Assembly: GCA_023391335.1 (NCBI GenBank)
Contig: JAEWBG010000005.1
Location: 1 to 10,524 of the forward strand
DNA length: 10,524 nucleotides
Origin: Pseudomonadota bacterium
GTDB taxonomy: Bacteria > Pseudomonadota > Gammaproteobacteria > Steroidobacterales > Steroidobacteraceae
Direction of reading: 5' to 3'
Shown here: in pieces, positions 7,582 through 10,524 of the stretch
Numbering within the stretch: the stretch's first letter is position 1
Layout: each line of letters begins with the position of its first letter
The notes under the pieces: generated by a model
The model's database searches: none
Told to the model about the DNA's origin: nothing
The model's input: the letters and a program-made list of their open reading frames with translations, nothing else
Program-made: the position numbers and the translations under genes

Positions 7582-7989
7582 TTAAACCGTTTCCAAGCGA
7601 AGTACCAAGCAGCCGTTCACGCATGCTTGCTCGCGCAATTCGTAGCGACCGTGAGGCAATGCGATGCGCCGCTCGAAGCGTCCGTAGGGAATCTCCAATC
7701 GGTGGAGCGCCGTCGTATGTCTCGTCAACGGCAGCCGCCGTTGTGCGCTCACCGATAACGTTCCGTGGCCATCGATGCGCACTTCGACGTTCTCCGCAGA
7801 GACGCCGGGCAGTGCGACCGTCACCTGGACTTCATGGCCGTAAGCGACGATGTCGACAGGCGGTTCCCAGCGCGGCTCGGCTTCGACTGCTCTGCCGAAG
7901 CGGAAGAACTGGCGCTGCATGCGCTGCGCTTGCTCCAACAACTCGCAGGCTTCCGCCCACATCCAGGAATGCGGATTACGAACGGCCAC
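7582..7989 (-). CDS. Small heat shock protein, Hsp20/alpha-crystallin family
   Basis: This 135-residue small heat shock protein would bind unfolding proteins without ATP. An N-terminal helix rich in Gln, Arg and Phe (about 10-32) precedes the alpha-crystallin domain, which starts near PPVDIVAY (43-50) and shows VALPGV (58-63), YGRFERRIALP (102-112) and NGCLVLRL (125-132). The chain stops three residues later, so the usual C-terminal tail with an I-x-I/V motif is missing. The start is GTG at 7989, supported by AAGGA at 7998-8002, eight bases upstream; the only in-frame ATG nearby (residue 10) would remove part of the N-terminal helix. The lon ATG follows 11 bases after its stop with no terminator between, so the two are surely co-transcribed. 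Confidence 0.93.
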   Translation of the reverse strand: MAVRNPHSWMWAEACELLEQAQRMQRQFFRFGRAVEAEPRWEPPVDIVAYGHEVQVTVALPGVSAENVEVRIDGHGTLSVSAQRRLPLTRHTTALHRLEIPYGRFERRIALPHGRYELREQACVNGCLVLRLETV

Positions 7990-8033
7990 AGTGCTGATCC
8001 TTGACGGTCGAACAATTCGGGTTCATGCCGGCT

Positions 8034-8061
8034 ACCTTGGGTCGCAACGTCAGTAGTCAAG
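8034..8061 (-). promoter_or_regulatory. Candidate sigma-32 (heat-shock) promoter of hsp20-lon
   Basis: On the minus strand CTTGACT (8061-8055) is followed after 13 bases by CCCAAGGT (8041-8034). This resembles the sigma-32 pattern CTTGAAA-N13-17-CCCCATnT, with a good -35 and a partial -10. The start site would be near 8027, about 38 bases before the hsp20 GTG. Heat-shock control fits the genes. A sigma-70 reading with TTGACT gives no acceptable -10 at 17 bases. Confidence 0.45.
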
Positions 8062-8147
8062 GCACAGGGGTTCGCACAGGTTCCTGTATGTGGCGCAACA
8101 CGCCGGGCTCATCCATGATGCGCGCCTCTTCAACTTGCCGATTCCCT

Positions 8148-8744
8148 ATGACTCAGTCGTTCGACGCTGCTTACTACCGACGCTTCTATGTCAATCGACA
8201 CACCCAAGCGGTGTCGCGTGCCGAATTGGAACGTCGCGCAACATCCGTCGGTGCATTGCTGCGCCAGCTCGACATCCCGGTCGCTCGCATTCTCGATATG
8301 GGCTGTGGGCTGGGGTGGATGCGCCGCCCGCTGCTACGAACGTTTCCCGAAGCTCGCTATGTAGGGGTGGAAGTCAGCGAACACTTATGTAGCCGGATGG
8401 GCTGGATTCAAGGCTCGCTCACCAGTTATGAACCGCGTGGCCAGTTCGACTTGATCATCTGCCACGACGTCATGCAGTACTTAGATGAGCGCGATGCCAA
8501 GCGCGCGTTCAAGAACTTGGCGCGCTGGTGCCGCGGCGCATTGTATTTCCACGCACCGACGGTGAAGGATTGGCGCGAGAACGTCGATCCGAACTGCAGC
8601 GACACCCATGTTCACCTTCGCTCGGCGGCCTGGTACCGCAAGCAACTCTCGCAACATTTCGTCCATGCAGGCATCGGCGTGTATGTGCGCCATGGTGTGC
8701 CATTTATGCAGTGGGAATTGGAGCGCGCCGAGAACGCACGGTGA
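8148..8744 (+). CDS. Class I SAM-dependent methyltransferase
   Basis: This 198-residue protein has the Rossmann-type methyltransferase fold signature. Motif I is ILDMGCGLG at about residues 48-56, the acidic residue after the second strand is in YVGVEVSE (71-78), and FDLIICHDVMQYLDE (100-114) is the motif IV region. The substrate cannot be read from the sequence; the C-terminal part has several His and aromatic residues but no recognised specificity domain. The frame is open from 8001, but I place the start at ATG 8148 because the conserved part begins MTQSFDAAYYRRFY and the upstream residues look like non-coding sequence. No convincing ribosome site precedes any of the candidate starts, so the exact start is uncertain. 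It is divergent from hsp20. Its stop codon lies inside the first GTGA unit of a palindromic repeat. Confidence 0.83.
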   Translation: MTQSFDAAYYRRFYVNRHTQAVSRAELERRATSVGALLRQLDIPVARILDMGCGLGWMRRPLLRTFPEARYVGVEVSEHLCSRMGWIQGSLTSYEPRGQFDLIICHDVMQYLDERDAKRAFKNLARWCRGALYFHAPTVKDWRENVDPNCSDTHVHLRSAAWYRKQLSQHFVHAGIGVYVRHGVPFMQWELERAENAR

Positions 8745-8893
8745 GAAGTGAGGCGTGAGGGAGTGAAAGGCGCCGCGAGCACCGCGATGCGAGCTCATCG
8801 TTCCGAACATGTGCTCATTCGTTTGAGTCATTCGCTGCGCTTCCGCGCACCGCTGACCTACACGCTTCACGGCGCAGCCACTCACGTCATCAC
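8741..8893. repeat. Intergenic palindromic repeat, copy A
   Basis: The left arm has GTGA at 8741, 8748, 8755 and 8763 (7-8 base spacing) and runs into GTGAAAGGCGC. The right arm has the inverse word TCAC at 8882 and 8890, within the segment CTTCACG...ACTCACGTCATCAC (8865-8893). The interior has loose repeats of GCTCAT/GAGTCATTCG. Its right arm matches copy B (10282-10312) at about 27 of 31 aligned positions, and both left arms end GTGAA(A/C)GGCGC, so the two are homologous. It overlaps the methyltransferase stop and occupies half of the 310-base gap before lpxR. Confidence 0.7.
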
Positions 8894-8901
8894 TGCATCG
8901 C

Positions 8902-8927
8902 CATTCGTGAACGCCCATTCACGAATG
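8902..8927. repeat. Perfect 10-base inverted repeat (hairpin or operator)
   Basis: CATTCGTGAA (8902-8911) and TTCACGAATG (8918-8927) are exact reverse complements separated by CGCCCA. No T-run follows on either strand (the bases after it are TCATTCCC), so it is a poor rho-independent terminator. It lies 128 bases before the lpxR start and could be an operator or mRNA hairpin. Confidence 0.65.
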
Positions 8928-8933
8928 TCATTC

Positions 8934-9047
8934 CCTTTCCCGCATTTATCGCAGCGACCGATTCGCAGAAAGTAGCAACCAACAAAAAGTGATCGGTGCA
9001 GCGCAATGCGAAACGTCAGAAGTGACATGCGCTGCAATGGGAAAGGA
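8934..9047 (+). promoter_or_regulatory. lpxR leader with possible ribosome-site pairing; RBS at 9043-9047
   Basis: AAGGA at 9043-9047 stands seven bases before the lpxR ATG. It lies within GGGAAAGG (9039-9046), exactly complementary to CCTTTCCC at 8934-8941. Inside this long arm GCAGCG pairs with CGCTGC and ACCGAT with ATCGGT, so the leader could fold and hide the ribosome site if transcription starts upstream of 8934. No promoter was recognised with confidence, so whether this RNA exists is unknown. Confidence 0.3.
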
Positions 9048-9054
9048 CTGATGT

Positions 9055-10083
9055 ATGAGGGTTGTGAAATTTGCAGCGGCTTTATTCGCCGCGACTGTAT
9101 TCGCTTTTTTCGTGAGTACTGTATCGGCACAAGGCATCGATGATGACGCGCCTGTGCGAGTCCACTTGGACAATGATTTGTTCTCCGGTCGACATCGCGA
9201 CCGCGACTACACCGGCGGCATCGCCATCACGCAATCCGGCGCGTCTGCACGGGATGCGCTGATTTCGGCGGATCCTTTGCTCGCGCGTCTCGACGCGCTC
9301 GTACTGGGCGATGAAGGCGAGCTGCACTACGCGCGTCAGTTCGGCTTGCTTACGTTCACGCCTGCGGATCTCGAGAGCAGCGAAGCGCTGACGCGCGAAC
9401 GTCCGTACGCGAGTCTGTTGTACGTCGCGAATGGCCGCGTGCGCGTCGAGGATGATCGTACCGCTTGGGTGAGCAGCTTCACTGTCGGCGTGCTGGGGCT
9501 CGGTATCTCGCGGGACTTGCAAACAGCGGTTCACCAAGTGGTCGGCGGTGAGCACCCTGAGGGCTACGAGCATCAGATCTCAGCGGGCGGTGAGCCCACC
9601 GCGCGTTACATGGTGGCGCGTCAATTCTTATGGATTGCGCACCCCAGCGGCCGGCTCGATGTGAAGACCACAGTGACGGGAAGCGTGGGGTATTTGACTG
9701 AAGCCAGCGTCGCCATCTCAGCACGCATGGGCCGATTGGATAGCGAGTGGTGGAGCTTCGCTCCGGAGTTGACGGACTACATGGCCGCCCCCGTTCCGGC
9801 GAACTCGCGTTCGCACGATGAGCTCTATGTGTTTTCCGGCGTCCGGGTGAAGGCGCGTGCCTATAACGCGTTTCTGCAAGGTCAATTTCGCGACAGCGAT
9901 GTTCGTTACTCATCCGATGAGATCGAACATTTCCTGATCGACGCGTGGGTAGGGTTGGCGATGCAGCTCGCGGACAGTACCGAGCTCACGTACACGCTGA
10001 ACTATCAAAGCTCTGAACTTCGCGACGGCGATGCTGTCCGAGATTCTCTCTGGGGTGCAGTTCAACTGACGCACACCTTTTAG
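9055..10083 (+). CDS. LpxR-like outer-membrane lipid A deacylase (DUF2219 family)
   Basis: The 342-residue product resembles LpxR, an outer-membrane beta-barrel enzyme that removes the 3'-acyloxyacyl chain of lipid A. A signal peptide is clear: a basic start, a hydrophobic stretch (about 6-20) and STVSA before Q26 as a likely signal peptidase I site. Family signatures are DNDLFSG with N40 and D41, DRDYTGG (49-55), the ERPYASLLY segment (115-123), and H160 in VHQVVGG followed by PEGYEHQI; the Asn, Asp and His correspond to known LpxR active-site residues. The chain ends in an aromatic residue (QLTHTF), typical of outer-membrane barrels. AAGGA at 9043-9047 supports the ATG at 9055. It is monocistronic, between a structured leader and a terminator. 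Activity on lipid A is inferred from the family only. Confidence 0.87.
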   Translation: MRVVKFAAALFAATVFAFFVSTVSAQGIDDDAPVRVHLDNDLFSGRHRDRDYTGGIAITQSGASARDALISADPLLARLDALVLGDEGELHYARQFGLLTFTPADLESSEALTRERPYASLLYVANGRVRVEDDRTAWVSSFTVGVLGLGISRDLQTAVHQVVGGEHPEGYEHQISAGGEPTARYMVARQFLWIAHPSGRLDVKTTVTGSVGYLTEASVAISARMGRLDSEWWSFAPELTDYMAAPVPANSRSHDELYVFSGVRVKARAYNAFLQGQFRDSDVRYSSDEIEHFLIDAWVGLAMQLADSTELTYTLNYQSSELRDGDAVRDSLWGAVQLTHTF

Positions 10084-10111
10084 TTTTCAGTTTCCTCGAT
10101 CCCCCCTGCAT

Positions 10112-10135
10112 AGCCGCCGCAAGGCGGCTTTTTTT
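10112..10135 (+). terminator. Rho-independent terminator of lpxR-like gene
   Basis: AGCCGCC (10112-10118) pairs perfectly with GGCGGCT (10123-10129) around a GCAA tetraloop and is followed by a T-run to 10135. It begins 28 bases after the stop codon. Confidence 0.92.
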
Positions 10136-10156
10136 CGCGCGCGAAGCGCAGGAATG

Positions 10157-10320
10157 GTGATCGGGTGATGAGGTGATGAGGTGAACGGCGCACCGATTGC
10201 CGATTTGCGTGCCCAGAGGCTCCGCGGCTTTGCGGGAGCAAGTTTGTGGACCGCGGGGGTGCTTCAGTGAAGTGCTACGCCCTTCACGCGCGTAGCGCAC
10301 TCACTTCATCACACCATCAC
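10157..10320. repeat. Intergenic palindromic repeat, copy B
   Basis: The left arm is an octamer array: GTGATCGG, GTGATGAG, GTGATGAG, then GTGAACGGCGC (GTGA at 10157, 10165, 10173, 10181). The right arm has TCAC at 10301, 10309 and 10317, the same octamer in inverse orientation. Inside, AGTGCTACGC (10271-10280) can pair with GCGTAGCGCACT (10291-10302) with a two-base bulge, and GCTCC with GGAGC. It starts 21 bases after the lpxR terminator and fills most of the 318-base gap before the IS3 element. Its homology to copy A at 8741-8893 indicates a repeat family rather than chance. Confidence 0.72.
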
Positions 10321-10338
10321 TTCCTCTTTCTTTGATGG

Positions 10339-10524
10339 TATGGACCTGGAGTTACCAGGATTTGGTGGACAGTAAGTACCGCAACTTAGGCGGAGAGCGA
10401 CATGTCCACAAGATCACGTCCTGGAAACGTCCGGCAGATCTATAAGTTTATCGACACGCTTCGAAGTCAGCATGACGTCGCGATGATGTGTCGAGTACTC
10501 GGGGTTGCACGCAGCGGCTTTTAC
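10339..10524 (+). mobile_element. Left part of an IS3-family insertion sequence (continues past window)
   Basis: The bases from about 10339 (TGGACCTGGAG..., then GGATTTGGTGGACAG) resemble IS3-family left ends, which start with TG and often contain a GGTGGACAG-like word. CCTGG-AGTTA-CCAGG at 10345-10359 is a small palindrome within it. A transposase frame begins 60 bases further on. The right end is outside the window and the exact boundary is uncertain by a few bases. Confidence 0.6.
10402..10524 (+). CDS. IS3-family transposase OrfB-like N-terminus (3' end outside window)
   Basis: The 41 codons to the window edge are open. GGAG at 10392-10395 stands six bases before the ATG. From about residue 10 the protein reads VRQIYKFIDTL, then MMCRVLGVARSGFY, the usual beginning of the OrfB (DDE integrase-like) transposase of IS3-family elements. 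The first residues, MSTRSRP, instead look like the start of OrfA. A normal IS3 element has about 90-100 OrfA codons with a helix-turn-helix before OrfB, expressed by frameshifting; here none are present between the putative left end and OrfB. Either orfA has been deleted with the two ends joined in frame, or this is a group with its own OrfB start. Confidence 0.82.
   Translation, partial: MSTRSRPGNVRQIYKFIDTLRSQHDVAMMCRVLGVARSGFY

Noticed and set aside
7571..7624. Upstream in-frame start for lon at 7624
   Set aside because: It would overlap hsp20 by 43 bases and lacks a ribosome site; the ATG at 7570 has GGAG at the right distance.
8001..8147. N-terminal extension of the methyltransferase
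   Set aside because: The residues are low-complexity and overlap the hsp20 upstream region; the family-like sequence begins at MTQSFDAAYY (8148).
10157..10184. CRISPR-like array from the GTGATGAG octamers
   Set aside because: The units are only 8 bases, directly tandem without spacers, and mirrored by an inverse array; this is a palindromic repeat.
1..10524. Composite transposon carrying the whole window between two insertion sequences
   Set aside because: The two end elements belong to different families (IS30 and IS3), and the genes between are conserved chromosomal functions.

Overview
The window looks like a piece of a gammaproteobacterial chromosome of moderately high GC. The Hsp20/Lon pair, the PrkA-YeaH-SpoVR set and the LpxR-type outer-membrane protein suggest a Xanthomonadales/Steroidobacter-like lineage. 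That placement is an inference from remembered family resemblance, not from a search. The content is mostly conserved stress-response genes, bordered at each end by a piece of an insertion sequence: an IS30-family transposase C-terminus at 1-120 and the beginning of an IS3-family element near 10339-10524.

From left to right: the IS30 remnant (+) converges on a minus-strand operon that is transcribed prkA (2716-4677), then yeaH-like DUF444 gene (1522-2700), then spoVR (149-1525). The last two genes overlap by 4 bases (ATGA). A 505-base gap (4678-5182) holds the control region of this operon, with a strong ribosome binding site, a candidate sigma-54 promoter and several short palindromes, and also the rho-independent terminator of the next unit. 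That unit is an hsp20-lon operon, also on the minus strand (hsp20 7582-7989, lon 5183-7570), with a sigma-32-like promoter candidate upstream. Divergent from hsp20 is a small SAM-dependent methyltransferase gene (8148-8744, +). It is followed by an lpxR-like outer-membrane lipid A deacylase gene (9055-10083, +) that ends in a clean terminator.

The two minus-strand operons are both protein quality-control or starvation-stress units built around AAA+ ATPases. Hsp20 would hold unfolded proteins and Lon would degrade them. PrkA (AAA+, kinase or protease by reports on different family members) works with YeaH and SpoVR in a widely co-occurring but poorly understood module tied to stationary phase, nitrogen limitation and sporulation.

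The least ordinary signal is a pair of homologous intergenic elements of about 155-165 bases (8741-8893 and 10157-10320). Each has GTGA units at 7-8 base spacing on the left, the inverse TCAC units on the right, and closely similar right-arm sequence in both copies. They look like two copies of a dispersed palindromic repeat family. I found no CRISPR array, tRNA, rRNA or clear new defence system.
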